Shown: positions 1 to 8,260, counted from the first letter of the stretch. The stretch is DNA of 64,000 bases from JBDSSS01 sp963764195 (GCA_963764195.1 CAVXRG010000003.1:558001-622000), one strand, 5' to 3'. Notes: generated from the sequence alone by a model not told the origin. Made by a program: numbers and translations.

Positions 1-1
1 C

Positions 2-121
2 GGCGGCCAGCCCGTCTGGTACCTCGTGCCCGACGGCGTCGTCCAGTACATCAACAAGTACAGCCTGTACTCACACCCCCAGCAGGGCGCCCACGCCCTG
101 TCTTCCCGAGGAGATTCGTGA
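2..121 (+). CDS. nadD: Nicotinate-nucleotide adenylyltransferase, C-terminal end (partial)
   Basis: Only the last 39 codons lie in the window; the gene starts upstream. The reading frame ends in TGA at 119-121 and contains WYLVPDGVVQYI followed by a KYSLY-like tail, which resembles the C-terminus of actinobacterial NadD. NadD adenylylates nicotinate mononucleotide in NAD synthesis. Its stop overlaps the GTG start of the ribosome silencing factor by four bases (GTGA), the usual nadD-rsfS arrangement, which supports the call. The catalytic part cannot be inspected. Confidence 0.75.
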   Translation, partial: GGQPVWYLVPDGVVQYINKYSLYSHPQQGAHALSSRGDS

Positions 122-534
122 CCGCCACCGACCGTTCGCTCCAGCTCGCCAAGGTCGCCGCGCTGGCCGCCGAGGAGAAGATCGCCGAGAAGGTGGTCGC
201 CATCGACGTCAGTGAGCAGATGCCGCTCACTGACGTCTTCGTCATCGCCTCCGCCGGGTCGGAGCGCCAGGTGGCCTCGATCGTCGACGAGGTCGAGGAC
301 CGCCTGCGCGACGTCGGCTGCAAGCCGATCCGCCGCGAGGGCCAGCGCGAGGGGCGGTGGGTGCTCATCGACTTCGGCGACGTCATCGTCCACGTGCAGC
401 ACGAGGAGGAGCGCGAGTTCTACGCCCTCGAGCGCCTCTGGAAGGACTGCCCCGAGGTCGACCTCTCCGACGTCGAGCCGTTCGCCGCCCCCGCGTCGCC
501 GGACGACGAGAGCGCCGAGGACGCGCACGAGTGA
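118..534 (+). CDS. rsfS: Ribosome silencing factor RsfS
   Basis: 138 residues, usual for the family. RsfS (Iojap/DUF143) binds ribosomal protein L14 on the 50S subunit and blocks subunit joining when nutrients are short. Family features are the TDVFVIASAGSERQV stretch, the GQREGRWVLIDFGDVIVHV core and the REFYALERLW motif. It starts with GTG at 118, overlapping the nadD stop, and its own stop overlaps the next gene's GTG, so nadD, rsfS and the phosphatase look translationally coupled. The acidic C-terminal tail (about 20 residues) is a common variable extension. Confidence 0.95.
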   Translation: MTATDRSLQLAKVAALAAEEKIAEKVVAIDVSEQMPLTDVFVIASAGSERQVASIVDEVEDRLRDVGCKPIRREGQREGRWVLIDFGDVIVHVQHEEEREFYALERLWKDCPEVDLSDVEPFAAPASPDDESAEDAHE

Positions 535-1172
535 GCTCTCCCCGGCGGATCGTCGTCGTCCGGCACGCCGAGACGGTCGACAACGCCGCTCGCGTCTGGC
601 AGGGGCACAAGGACTCCCCGCTGTCGGAGCGGGGGCGGGCCCAGGTCGAGGCCGCCGCCCCGCAGCTCGCGGCCTACGACCCCGTCGCGATCGTCTCCAG
701 CGACCTCCAGCGGGCCGCCCACACTGCGGAGGGGGTCGCGCGGCTCGTCGGCCTCGACGTGCGCCTCGACCCTCGGCTGCGGGAGGTCCACGTCGGCCAG
801 TGGCAGGGACTCACCGCCGGCGAGGTGCGTGAGCGCTACCCCGACGTGATCGCCGCGCTCGACCGGGGCGAGGACGTGCCCAAGGGGGTCACCGGCGAGA
901 CGCGGGTGCAGGTCGCCGGCCGAGCGGGCGCCGCGATCCACGACGTCGCCGCCGAGCTCGGCCCGGGGCGGACGGCCGTCGTCGTCGCCCACGGCATCTC
1001 CGGGCGGGCTGCCGCCGCGGAGCTCGTCGGGCTGCCGCAGGACCTGTCCTACGACCTGTTCCGGGGTCTGGACAACGCCCACTGGACCGAGCTCGTCGAG
1101 GTCGCCAAGAGCTACTCGACCGCGTCACGCTGGCGGATCGCCGGCTGGAATCTCGGGCCGTCCCTGCCGTGA
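531..1172 (+). CDS. Histidine phosphatase family protein (phosphoglycerate-mutase-like)
   Basis: 213 residues. The N-terminal RHAE motif (VVVRHAETVDN) supplies the phospho-accepting histidine, and a second catalytic histidine is in VVVAHGISGR. This is the broad-specificity, cofactor-independent branch of the histidine phosphatase superfamily that often follows rsfS in actinobacteria. The substrate cannot be told from sequence; glucosyl-3-phosphoglycerate or other phospho-sugars are possible. I chose the GTG at 531 because it overlaps the rsfS stop (GTGA) and the protein then begins just before the RHAE strand. A longer in-frame extension upstream lies wholly within rsfS. Confidence 0.85.
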   Translation: MSSPRRIVVVRHAETVDNAARVWQGHKDSPLSERGRAQVEAAAPQLAAYDPVAIVSSDLQRAAHTAEGVARLVGLDVRLDPRLREVHVGQWQGLTAGEVRERYPDVIAALDRGEDVPKGVTGETRVQVAGRAGAAIHDVAAELGPGRTAVVVAHGISGRAAAAELVGLPQDLSYDLFRGLDNAHWTELVEVAKSYSTASRWRIAGWNLGPSLP

Positions 1173-1255
1173 CGGCCCCGCACCCGGACGATTTGGGGTC
1201 GGGGCCGGTCATTGGCTACAGTGGCGCAGTCGCTCCACGCGAGGGACACCCGAAA

Positions 1256-1328
1256 GGGGCTGTGGCGCAGCTGGTAGCGCACCTGCATGGCATGCAGGGG
1301 GTCAGGGGTTCGAGTCCCCTCAGCTCCA
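1256..1328 (+). tRNA. tRNA-Ala (anticodon GGC)
   Basis: A 73-base cloverleaf. The acceptor stem GGGGCTG/CAGCTCC contains the G3:U70 wobble that is the identity element of tRNA-Ala. The anticodon stem CCTGC/GCAGG encloses the loop ATGGCAT, giving anticodon GGC (reads GCC/GCU). The T arm is AGGGG-TTCGAGT-CCCCT. The discriminator base is A. CCA is not fully encoded, because the bases after the discriminator are CCG. Confidence 0.97.
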
Positions 1329-1334
1329 CCGAGA

Positions 1335-1370
1335 CACAGGAGCCGGACGGTACGCCGTCCGGCTCCTGTG
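1335..1370 (+). terminator. Strong hairpin downstream of tRNA-Ala
   Basis: A perfect 16-bp stem (1335-1350 with 1355-1370) closes on a TACG tetraloop seven bases after the tRNA. There is no good T-run after it, as is common for actinobacterial terminators. It could also act for transcripts arriving from the right. Confidence 0.7.
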
Positions 1371-1488
1371 CTGTCTCCCCGATTCTGTGCTCGACCCCTT
1401 ACGACGAGGCGCCCCCTGCCGCGAGCGGCTCGGTTGGGGCGCGACGGGGACGCCCACGTGCCCTGAGCCGCTCCGGCTCTGCAGCCCG

Positions 1489-1863
1489 TCAGCTGACGGA
1501 CTGGCACCTGCTCATGAAGCGGTCGGGGTCGACGACCGCGCGGTGGACCTCGCCGCGCGCGAGCTCCTCGCCGTCGGCGTCGGTGACCCTGAGGTGGCAC
1601 ACGAGGCGGCGCCCGTCGTTGATCGGCTCCGCGCAGTGGACGGTCAGCTCGGTGCCGACGGCGCTCCCGCGGATGTGTTCCATCGTGATCGTCGTGCCGA
1701 CGGTCGTGTGGTCGGCGTCGATCGACCGCTGGCAGACCTGGAAGGCGGCGTTCTCGCACCAGGTGATGAGTCGCGGGGTCGCGAGGACGTCGAGGTCGCC
1801 GCTGCCGACCACGACGGAGGTGTCCTCGGCGGTCACGGTGTGCTGGAACTGTCGCATGGGCAT
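1489..1863 (-). CDS. Thioesterase family protein (FlK/hotdog-like)
   Basis: 124 residues on the minus strand, beginning MPMRQFQHTV. The order is that of fluoroacetyl-CoA-thioesterase-like hotdog proteins: an early VTAEDTSVVVGSGD strand, the helix ATPRLITWCENAA, the conserved TTVGTTITMEHIRG turn, and the LVCHLRVTDADGEELARGEVHR sheet. Such proteins hydrolyse acyl-CoAs; the substrate is unknown here. Upstream on the minus strand a CAGACT hexamer ends six bases before the ATG with no Shine-Dalgarno sequence, which suggests a leaderless message. The ATG at 1857 is an alternative start. Confidence 0.75.
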   Translation of the reverse strand: MPMRQFQHTVTAEDTSVVVGSGDLDVLATPRLITWCENAAFQVCQRSIDADHTTVGTTITMEHIRGSAVGTELTVHCAEPINDGRRLVCHLRVTDADGEELARGEVHRAVVDPDRFMSRCQSVS

Positions 1864-2010
1864 TGGTCGAGTCTGACAGAGAACGGCCGGACCGCCGTAC
1901 TCCGCCCGGAGCGTGAGTCCGGAACGTGACCCGTGCGTGCGCCGGCAGCGCGTGGCGCCCGCTCCGCGTGTCCGGCGGCGGGTCGGCGTGATTGCTGCCA
2001 CCCTTGCCGC

Positions 2011-2658
2011 GTGACCACCCCCGTCTGGGTTCTGCTCGTGTCGCTGGCGATCACGGCCCTGATCAACTGGGTGTCTGTGGTGCGCGGCGATGTCGTCGTC
2101 GAGCGAATCACGACGCCGACCTTCATGGTCCTGCTGCTCGGCCTCGCCTGGGCGCTGCACGGGGAGGGGCGGGTGCCCGGGGCGCCGTCCCTCCCGCCCG
2201 TCCTGCTCGCGGTTGCGCTCGGCCTCGCGGGCGACCTCGCGCTGCTCCGCGCGACCCGGGGGCGCTACCTGCTCGGGCTCGGGGCGTTCGTGGTCTCGGA
2301 CGGCGCCTACGGCTACGCGATCCTCGAGAGCGTCGGGCCCTACGGGTTCCCGTGGCTGCTGCCCCCGGCGCTGCTCGCGTTCGGCGTGCTCTTCGCGAGG
2401 TGGGGACGGGACGTCGTGCGGCACGCCGGGTCCCAGCGGACCGCCCTGTTCGCCTCGCAGCTCGTGCTCGGCGGGCTGGTTGCAGTCGCCGGTTGGCGGG
2501 GGGACGAGGTCGTCGTCCTCGGAGCCCTGCTGCTCGCCGTGGCCGCGACGGTCGTCGGCCATGACCGCTTCGTGCTCGAGCGGCGCTGGGCGCCGGTGCA
2601 GGGGGTCGCCGTCCACCACGTCGCCCACGTCCTCGTCGTCGTCGGCCTCCTGCGCTGA
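2011..2658 (+). CDS. YhhN-family membrane protein (putative lysoplasmalogenase)
   Basis: 215 residues, almost entirely hydrophobic, with seven or eight predicted membrane helices. The family hallmark is an early LAGDLALL segment (SLxGDxxL in YhhN/TMEM86) followed by FVVSDGAYGYAI, where members usually carry a G(H/S)xxY-type stretch. TMEM86B cleaves the vinyl-ether bond of lysoplasmalogen; bacterial activity is less established. I chose GTG 2011 because the N-terminus then starts next to the first helix and a CACCCT hexamer lies six bases upstream (leaderless pattern). An upstream ATG at 1933 would add 26 unlikely residues. Confidence 0.7.
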   Translation: MTTPVWVLLVSLAITALINWVSVVRGDVVVERITTPTFMVLLLGLAWALHGEGRVPGAPSLPPVLLAVALGLAGDLALLRATRGRYLLGLGAFVVSDGAYGYAILESVGPYGFPWLLPPALLAFGVLFARWGRDVVRHAGSQRTALFASQLVLGGLVAVAGWRGDEVVVLGALLLAVAATVVGHDRFVLERRWAPVQGVAVHHVAHVLVVVGLLR

Positions 2659-2682
2659 CCCGCCGCGCTGATGCCTCCCGGG

Positions 2683-2728
2683 GTTCGATGTACCTGCGGA
2701 CCCCGGGGGGTGCGCTGATACATCGAAC
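2683..2728. repeat. Inverted repeat GTTCGATGTA / TACATCGAAC
   Basis: Two perfect 10-base arms (2683-2692 and 2719-2728) separated by 26 bases that contain their own GC-rich palindrome (CCCCGGGG). It lies between the YhhN gene and the leuS leader promoter. It has no T-tract. It may be a terminator for YhhN or a two-site operator for the leuS promoter just downstream. Confidence 0.5.
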
Positions 2729-2750
2729 GGGGGTGGCGCCGGGGCTGCGC

Positions 2751-2756
2751 TAACCT
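2751..2756 (+). promoter_or_regulatory. -10 hexamer (TAACCT) of the leuS leader transcript
   Basis: TAACCT fits TAnnnT and ends six bases before the ATG of the leader peptide, so transcription probably begins at or next to that ATG and the leader peptide is read from a leaderless message. I see no convincing -35 box at normal spacing. Confidence 0.55.
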
Positions 2757-2762
2757 AGGCGC

Positions 2763-2798
2763 ATGGCTGGACGGCTTCTTCTTCCGCAGCCGCGCTGA
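2763..2798 (+). CDS. Leucine leader peptide of leuS (attenuator peptide)
   Basis: An 11-codon ORF (MAGRLLLPQPR) with three consecutive CTT leucine codons at 2775-2783. In such GC-rich DNA CTT is a rarely chosen leucine codon, so three in a row is notable. It ends 20 bases before a hairpin-plus-T-run terminator and 92 bases before leuS. This is the layout of a ribosome-mediated attenuator: ribosome stalling on CTT when charged tRNA-Leu is scarce would change leader folding and let transcription reach leuS. The role is inferred from layout; the ORF and codons are directly visible. Confidence 0.75.
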   Translation: MAGRLLLPQPR

Positions 2799-2818
2799 CC
2801 TCCTGACGTCGCCGCGGC

Positions 2819-2845
2819 CCCCTCCCTCGTGAGGGGTTTCTTTTT
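2819..2845 (+). terminator. Rho-independent terminator/attenuator before leuS
   Basis: The stem CCCCTC/GAGGGG (2819-2824 with 2831-2836) has a six-base loop and is followed at once by TTTCTTTTT. A T-run of this kind is rare in this window. A competing upstream stem, GCCGCG/CGCGGC (2789-2794 with 2813-2818), involves the end of the leader ORF. It abuts the terminator arm, so it is a candidate switching element. Confidence 0.75.
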
Positions 2846-2889
2846 GCCCCGAAGCGCCGCGCCGACCGCACCGCAACGAAAGAGACGAC

Positions 2890-5862
2890 ATGAGCCAGGC
2901 CCCGAGCACCCACGCCAGTGAGACGCGCCACCGCTACACCGCGGCGATGGCGCAGGACATCGAGATCGCGTGGCAGGACCGCTGGGAGCAGGAGGGCACC
3001 TTCGAGGCGCCCAACCCCGCGGGGCCGTGGGCCGAGCCGGACAAGGTGGGCGCGCTCGGGCAGAAGCTGCTCGTCCTCGACATGTTCCCCTACCCCTCCG
3101 GCGTCGGCCTGCACGTCGGCCACCCGCTGGGCTACATCGCGACCGACGTCTACTGCCGCTTCCACCGGATGCTCGGCAAGAACGTCCTGCACGCCCTCGG
3201 CTACGACGCCTTCGGCCTGCCGGCGGAGCAGTATGCCGTCCAGACGGGCCAGCACCCTCGGAAGACCACCGAGGAGAACATGACCAACATGCGCCGCCAG
3301 CTGCGGCGGCTCGGTCTCGGCTTCGACAACCGGCGCACCTTCGCGACGATCGACGAGGACTACTACCGCTGGACGCAGTGGATCTTCCTGCAGATCTGGG
3401 ACGCCTGGTACGACGAGGACGCCGTCCGCCCCGACGGCGGCCGCGGTCGCGCCCGGCCGATCAGCGAGCTCGCCGCAGAGTTCGAGGCCGGGCACCGCGC
3501 CGTGCTCACCTCCGACGGGCGCCCGTGGGCCGACCTGTCCGCCACCGAACGGGCCCGCGTCCTCGACGACTTCCGGCTCGCCTACACCGACGAGGCGCCA
3601 GTCAACTGGTGCCCCGGCCTCGGCACGGTGCTCTCCAACGAGGAGGTCACCAACGACGGCCGGTCCGAGCGCGGCAACTACCCCGTCTTCCGGCGCAACC
3701 TCAGCCAGTGGAAGATGCGGATCACGGCGTATGCCGACCGCTTGGCCGACGACCTCGACGGCGTCGACTGGCCCGAGAAGGTCAAGACGATGCAGCGCAA
3801 CTGGATCGGACGCTCCCAAGGCGCCCGGGTCTCCTTCCCGGTGACGCTCGCCGACAGCCAGCTCGTCGGTGAGAAGGGTTCCATCACGGTCTTCACGACC
3901 CGGCCCGACACCCTCTTCGGCGCGACCTTCATGGTCATCGCCCCCGAGCACCCGCTCGCCGACGCGCTCGTCCCCGACGGCGGCTGGCCCGAGGGCACCC
4001 ACGACGACTGGAAGGGCGCGGACGCGGCAGCGAGCGCGACTCCGAAGGAGGCCGTGGCGGCATACCGGCTGGCCGCGTCACGTAAGAGCGACGTCGAGCG
4101 TCAGACCGAGGGCAAGGACAAGACCGGCGTCTTCTCCGGTTCGTTCGCGACGAACCCGCTGACGGGGGAGTCGATCCCGGTCTTCATCGCCGACTACGTG
4201 CTGATGGGCTACGGCACCGGCGCGATCATGGCGGTGCCCGGGCACGACGAGCGCGACTTCGAGTACGCGACGAAGTTCTCGATCCCGATCGTCCGTGTCG
4301 TCGCGCCGACCCTCGATGAGGCGGACGCCCCGCTGACCGAGCCGTTCGTCGGGCCGGGCTTTGCGGTCAACTCCTCGAACGCGGTGCTGGACCTCGACGG
4401 CCTGGCCGTCGAGGACGCCAAGGAGCGGATGATCGCCCACCTCGACGACACCGGCATCGGCCACGGCACCGTCAACTACCGGCTGCGCGACTGGCTCTTC
4501 AGCCGGCAGCGCTACTGGGGCGAGCCCTTCCCGATCATGTACGACGAGGACGGCGTCGCCCACCCCGTCCCCGAGGCCGAGCTGCCGCTCACGCTGCCGG
4601 ACGTGCCCGACTACTCGCCGAAGACCTTCGACCCCGACGACGCGCAGAGCTCGCCGGAGCCGCCGCTCTCGCGGGTGCCCGAGTGGGTCAATGTCGAGAT
4701 GGACCTCGGCGACGGCCGCGGCACGCGCCGCTTCCGCCGCGAGACCAACACGATGCCCAACTGGGCGGGCTCGTGCTGGTACTACCTGCGCTACCTCGAC
4801 CCCGCCAACCACGACGCCATCGTCGACCCCGACAACGAGCGCTACTGGATGGCAAAGCAGCCCACCGCCGTCGCAGGTGCGCCTGCGGGCACTCAGGACC
4901 CCGGCGGGGTCGACCTCTACGTCGGCGGCGTCGAGCACGCGGTGCTGCACCTGCTCTATGCCCGCTTCTGGCACAAGGCCCTCCACGACCTCGGGCACGT
5001 CTCGAGCACCGAGCCCTTCCGGAAGTACTTCTCGCAGGGCTACATCCAGGCGTATGCCTACACCGACGCGCGCGGCCAGTACGTCCCGTCGGCCGAGGTC
5101 GAGGAGCACCCGGGCGCGCACGGCGAGGAGCCGACCTTCACGTTCGAGGGCCAGCCGGTGGGACGCGAGTACGGCAAGATCGGCAAGTCGCTGAAGAACT
5201 CGGTGAGCCCCGACGACATGTACGAGGCCTACGGCGCCGACACCTTCCGCGTCTACGAGATGTCGATGGGTCCGCTCGAGGTGAGCAAGCCGTGGGAGAT
5301 CCGCGCGGTCGTCGGCGCGCAGCGCTTCCTCCAACGACTGTGGCGCAACGTCGTCGACGAGCAGACCGGCGAGGTGCGCGTCGTCGACGACGCCCCCGGC
5401 CAGGAGCTCACGACCCAGCTGCACCGCACCATCGCCGGCGTCCGTGAGGACTACGAGGGGCTGCGCTTCAACACGGCCATCGCCAAGCTCATCGAGCTCA
5501 ACAACGCGGTGACCAAGCTCGACGCGCCGCCACGCGAGGTCGTCGAGGCCACGGTGCTGATGGTCGCCCCGGTCGCCCCGCACCTCGCCGAGGAGATGTG
5601 GCAGCGCCTCGGCCACGAGGGCGGGGTGGCGTATGCCGCCTTCCCCGTGAGCGACCCGGCCAAGATCGTGCAGGACGAGGTCACCTGCGTCATCCAGATC
5701 AAGGGCAAGGTGCGCGACCGCGTCGAGGTCGCCCCGGACATCTCCGAGGACGAGCTGCGCGAGCTCGTGCTCGGTCGGGAGAAGGTGCGCGCCGCCACCC
5801 AGGGGGGCATCCGCACCGTCATCGTCCGAGCGCCCAAGCTCGTGAACGTCGTGCCCGCCTGA
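2890..5862 (+). CDS. leuS: Leucyl-tRNA synthetase
   Basis: 990 residues, typical for actinobacterial LeuS. This cytoplasmic class I synthetase charges tRNA-Leu. The HIGH-type motif HVGH is at about residues 75-78. The CP1 editing domain carries TRPDT at about 337-341. The KMSKS loop appears as KIGKSLKNS at about 763. The C-terminal anticodon-binding and tail domains follow. Start ATG 2890 is preceded by an AAAGAGA purine run; a second ATG at 2947 is possible but would remove 19 residues. It is apparently controlled by the leucine leader attenuator immediately upstream. Confidence 0.97.
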   Translation: MSQAPSTHASETRHRYTAAMAQDIEIAWQDRWEQEGTFEAPNPAGPWAEPDKVGALGQKLLVLDMFPYPSGVGLHVGHPLGYIATDVYCRFHRMLGKNVLHALGYDAFGLPAEQYAVQTGQHPRKTTEENMTNMRRQLRRLGLGFDNRRTFATIDEDYYRWTQWIFLQIWDAWYDEDAVRPDGGRGRARPISELAAEFEAGHRAVLTSDGRPWADLSATERARVLDDFRLAYTDEAPVNWCPGLGTVLSNEEVTNDGRSERGNYPVFRRNLSQWKMRITAYADRLADDLDGVDWPEKVKTMQRNWIGRSQGARVSFPVTLADSQLVGEKGSITVFTTRPDTLFGATFMVIAPEHPLADALVPDGGWPEGTHDDWKGADAAASATPKEAVAAYRLAASRKSDVERQTEGKDKTGVFSGSFATNPLTGESIPVFIADYVLMGYGTGAIMAVPGHDERDFEYATKFSIPIVRVVAPTLDEADAPLTEPFVGPGFAVNSSNAVLDLDGLAVEDAKERMIAHLDDTGIGHGTVNYRLRDWLFSRQRYWGEPFPIMYDEDGVAHPVPEAELPLTLPDVPDYSPKTFDPDDAQSSPEPPLSRVPEWVNVEMDLGDGRGTRRFRRETNTMPNWAGSCWYYLRYLDPANHDAIVDPDNERYWMAKQPTAVAGAPAGTQDPGGVDLYVGGVEHAVLHLLYARFWHKALHDLGHVSSTEPFRKYFSQGYIQAYAYTDARGQYVPSAEVEEHPGAHGEEPTFTFEGQPVGREYGKIGKSLKNSVSPDDMYEAYGADTFRVYEMSMGPLEVSKPWEIRAVVGAQRFLQRLWRNVVDEQTGEVRVVDDAPGQELTTQLHRTIAGVREDYEGLRFNTAIAKLIELNNAVTKLDAPPREVVEATVLMVAPVAPHLAEEMWQRLGHEGGVAYAAFPVSDPAKIVQDEVTCVIQIKGKVRDRVEVAPDISEDELRELVLGREKVRAATQGGIRTVIVRAPKLVNVVPA

Positions 5863-5911
5863 GACTAGGTTGAGGTGAGGGCCGAAGGGCGGCCCCCGGG
5901 AGGAGCGCGCC

Positions 5912-6796
5912 GTGACCGTTCGGCTCGTGACGGACTCGACGGCATACCTGCCGATCGAGCTGCTCGCCGCGCACGCCATCGAGGTCGTCGCGCTCCACGT
6001 CGTCGTCGGTGGCAAGGAGCGGGTCGAGGGCCGCGACGTCTCGGCCGACGAGGTGGCGCAGGCGCTGCGGGACTACACGATCGTCACGACTTCGCGGCCG
6101 ACGCCGCAGGCCTTTCTCGATACCTACACGCGCCTCGCCGACGAGGGCGCGTCGGGAGTCGTCTCGGTGCACCTGTCGAGCCAGATGTCCGGCACGGTCG
6201 AGGCGGCGCGTTCGGCGGCTGCGGAGGCCCCGGTTCCCGTCGAGGTGGTCGACAGCGAGACGATCGGAATGGCAATGGGTTTCGCTGTCGTTGCTGCGGC
6301 CGAGGCTGCGGCACAAGGCGCTTCGCTGTCGGACGTCGTCACTGTCGTCACCGAACGGGTGCACGCCTCGCGCGTCCTCTTCTACGTCCACACGCTCGAG
6401 CACCTGCGCAGAGGCGGGCGCATCGGCGCCGCATCGGCGCTGCTCGGGTCGGCCCTCGCGATCAAGCCGATCCTCGCGGTGCGGGGCGGGCGGATCGTGC
6501 CGGTGGAGAAGGTGCGCACGAGCGCGCGGGCCCTCGCCCGTATCGCCGCACTCGTCTCCGAGCAGGTCGCCGCCGGGGGGACGGCCGTCGAGGCGGCCGT
6601 GCACCACCTGGGGGCGCCGGAGCGGGCCGAGTCAGTCGCCGGGATGCTACGGGCGGTGCCCGGGGTGGAGCGCGTCCTCATGGTCGAGCTCGGAGCCGTC
6701 GTCGGCGCCCACGTCGGGCCCGGCACCGTCGCGATCGCGCTCTCCCCGATTCCGGGCCGGGCCCTGCCCGAGCCACGGGGGGCCGTGGCCCGGTGA
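5912..6796 (+). CDS. DegV family fatty-acid-binding protein
   Basis: 294 residues. The N-terminal VTDSTAYLP motif, the TSRPTPQAF segment, the VSVHLSSQMSGT loop and the YVHTLEHLRRGGRIG region are all DegV signatures. DegV/FakB proteins bind a fatty acid and present it to the kinase FakA, or shuttle acyl chains; no fakA lies nearby. Start GTG 5912 has a strong GGGAGGAG site nine bases upstream. A TAGGTT hexamer at 5866-5871, just after leuS, may provide its own promoter. Its stop overlaps plsY's start, and plsY is also an acyl-transfer gene, so a shared lipid role is plausible. Confidence 0.9.
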   Translation: MTVRLVTDSTAYLPIELLAAHAIEVVALHVVVGGKERVEGRDVSADEVAQALRDYTIVTTSRPTPQAFLDTYTRLADEGASGVVSVHLSSQMSGTVEAARSAAAEAPVPVEVVDSETIGMAMGFAVVAAAEAAAQGASLSDVVTVVTERVHASRVLFYVHTLEHLRRGGRIGAASALLGSALAIKPILAVRGGRIVPVEKVRTSARALARIAALVSEQVAAGGTAVEAAVHHLGAPERAESVAGMLRAVPGVERVLMVELGAVVGAHVGPGTVAIALSPIPGRALPEPRGAVAR

Positions 6797-7395
6797 GCTG
6801 GGGCATGCTGCTGGCCTGGGCGGGGGGCGTCGTCGCGGCCTTCTTCGTCGGCGGGGTCAACCCCGCGACGATCATCGCCCGCCTGCGCGGCGCGGACCTC
6901 GCGACGTCCGGCTCGGGCAACCCCGGCGCGACGAATGCCGGCCGGGTCCTCGGACGCAGGTGGGGGGTCGTCGTCGGCGTCCTCGACGTCCTCAAGGGTC
7001 TCGTTCCGACGGTGGTCGCCGCTCACCTCGTCGGGCCGCACCTCGCGTACGCCGTGGGGCTGGCAGCCGTGCTCGGTCACATCTGGTCGCCCTACCTCAA
7101 GGGGCGCGGTGGCAAGGGCGTCGCGACGACGCTGGGCGCGGTGCTCGGCGTCCACCCGCTCGTCGCCCTCGTCGTGCTCGGTGTCTTCGTCGTCGGGTTC
7201 GTCGCCACGCGCTGGGTCGCGGCGGGCTCGCTCCTCGGCTCCGTCGCGATGCTCGTCGTCGCGGTGCTCGTCTGGACCGGCCACTGGCCGGGGGACGGGT
7301 GGACCGGGGCGTGGCTGACGGCCATCGGTCTGATCGTGATCGCCCGCCATCGCAACAACATCGTCGGCTGGTGGCGACAGCGCCGCCTTCCCTGA
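6793..7395 (+). CDS. plsY: Glycerol-3-phosphate acyltransferase PlsY
   Basis: 200 residues with about five membrane helices. PlsY transfers acyl groups from acyl-phosphate to glycerol-3-phosphate, the first step of phospholipid synthesis. The three conserved loops are visible: GSGNPGATNAGRVLG, GHIWSPYLKGRGGKGVAT and the late RHRNNI segment. I chose GTG 6793 because it overlaps the degV stop (GTGA) and places the first membrane helix at the N-terminus; the frame is open further upstream but inside degV. It forms a two-gene operon with degV. Confidence 0.92.
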   Translation: MSWGMLLAWAGGVVAAFFVGGVNPATIIARLRGADLATSGSGNPGATNAGRVLGRRWGVVVGVLDVLKGLVPTVVAAHLVGPHLAYAVGLAAVLGHIWSPYLKGRGGKGVATTLGAVLGVHPLVALVVLGVFVVGFVATRWVAAGSLLGSVAMLVVAVLVWTGHWPGDGWTGAWLTAIGLIVIARHRNNIVGWWRQRRLP

Positions 7396-7417
7396 CGGGC
7401 GCCGCGTCGCCGGTGAG

Positions 7418-8260
7418 TCAGAAGACGATGGTGCGCCGACCGGCGATGAAGACGCGGCTCTCGGCGTGGTCCCGGACCGCACGCGAGAGGACCCGTCGCT
7501 CGACGTCGCGCCCGAGGGCGACGAGGCGCTCCGGGGTCTCGGCGTGGGTGACCCGGACGACGTCCTGCTCGATGATCGGGCCCTCGTCGAGGTCGGCCGT
7601 CACGTAGTGCGCCGAGGCGCCGATGAGCTTCACGCCGCGGTCGTGCGCCTGGTGGTAGGGCTTGGCGCCCTTGAAGCCGGGCAGGAACGAGTGGTGGATG
7701 TTGATGGCCCGGCCCTCGAGGGCCCGGCACAGGCCGTCGGACAGGATCTGCATGTAGCGGGCGAGCACGACGAGCCCGACGTCCTGCGCCTCGACCATCG
7801 CGAGCAGCTCGGCCTCGGCCTGCGCCTTGGTGTCCTTCGTGACCGGGATGACGGTGAACGGCAGGCCGAAGTACTCGACGAGGCCGCGGCAGTCCTCGTG
7901 GTTGGAGACGACGCCGGCGATGTCGATGGGCAGGTCGCCGCTCTTCCACCGGTGGAGCAGGTCGAGCAGGCAGTGGTCGAACTTCGAGACGAGGATGATG
8001 GTTCGGCAGTACTCGTCGGCGGGGCGCACCAACAGCTGGGCGTGCGCGACCGGTCCGCTCGAGCGGATGGCGGCCTCGACCCGCTCGACGTCCGCGGTGT
8101 CGCAGTCGAACACCGAGCGCATGAAGAACAGCCCGAGGTCCTCGTCGGAGTACTGCTGGTTCTCCACGATGTTCGCCGCCACGTCGAGCAGGGCGGAGGA
8201 GACGGCTGCGACGATGCCGGGGCGGTCGTCGCAGGTGAGGGTCATGATGTGCCGGGCCAT
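7418..8260 (-). CDS. purU: Formyltetrahydrofolate deformylase
   Basis: 280 residues. PurU hydrolyses 10-formyl-THF to formate and THF. An N-terminal ACT domain (about residues 4-85, with TLTCDDRPGIVAAVS) is followed by the formyl-transferase fold containing VSNHEDCRGL, RYMQILS, NIHHSFLPGFKGAKPYHQA and GASAHYVTADLDEGPII, which carry the catalytic Asn, His and Asp. On the minus strand a CAAACT hexamer stands six bases upstream of ATG 8260 without a Shine-Dalgarno sequence, so it is probably leaderless. It converges with plsY. Confidence 0.95.
   Translation of the reverse strand: MARHIMTLTCDDRPGIVAAVSSALLDVAANIVENQQYSDEDLGLFFMRSVFDCDTADVERVEAAIRSSGPVAHAQLLVRPADEYCRTIILVSKFDHCLLDLLHRWKSGDLPIDIAGVVSNHEDCRGLVEYFGLPFTVIPVTKDTKAQAEAELLAMVEAQDVGLVVLARYMQILSDGLCRALEGRAINIHHSFLPGFKGAKPYHQAHDRGVKLIGASAHYVTADLDEGPIIEQDVVRVTHAETPERLVALGRDVERRVLSRAVRDHAESRVFIAGRRTIVF

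Noticed and set aside
2751..2889. T-box riboswitch before leuS
   Set aside because: There is no T-box core motif and the leader is too short. The Leu-codon ORF plus terminator fits attenuation better.
4078..6015. Long open frames opposite leuS and other housekeeping genes
   Set aside because: Extended antisense open frames are expected in very GC-rich genes. They are rich in Arg, Gly, Val and Leu without domains, start signals or conservation cues.
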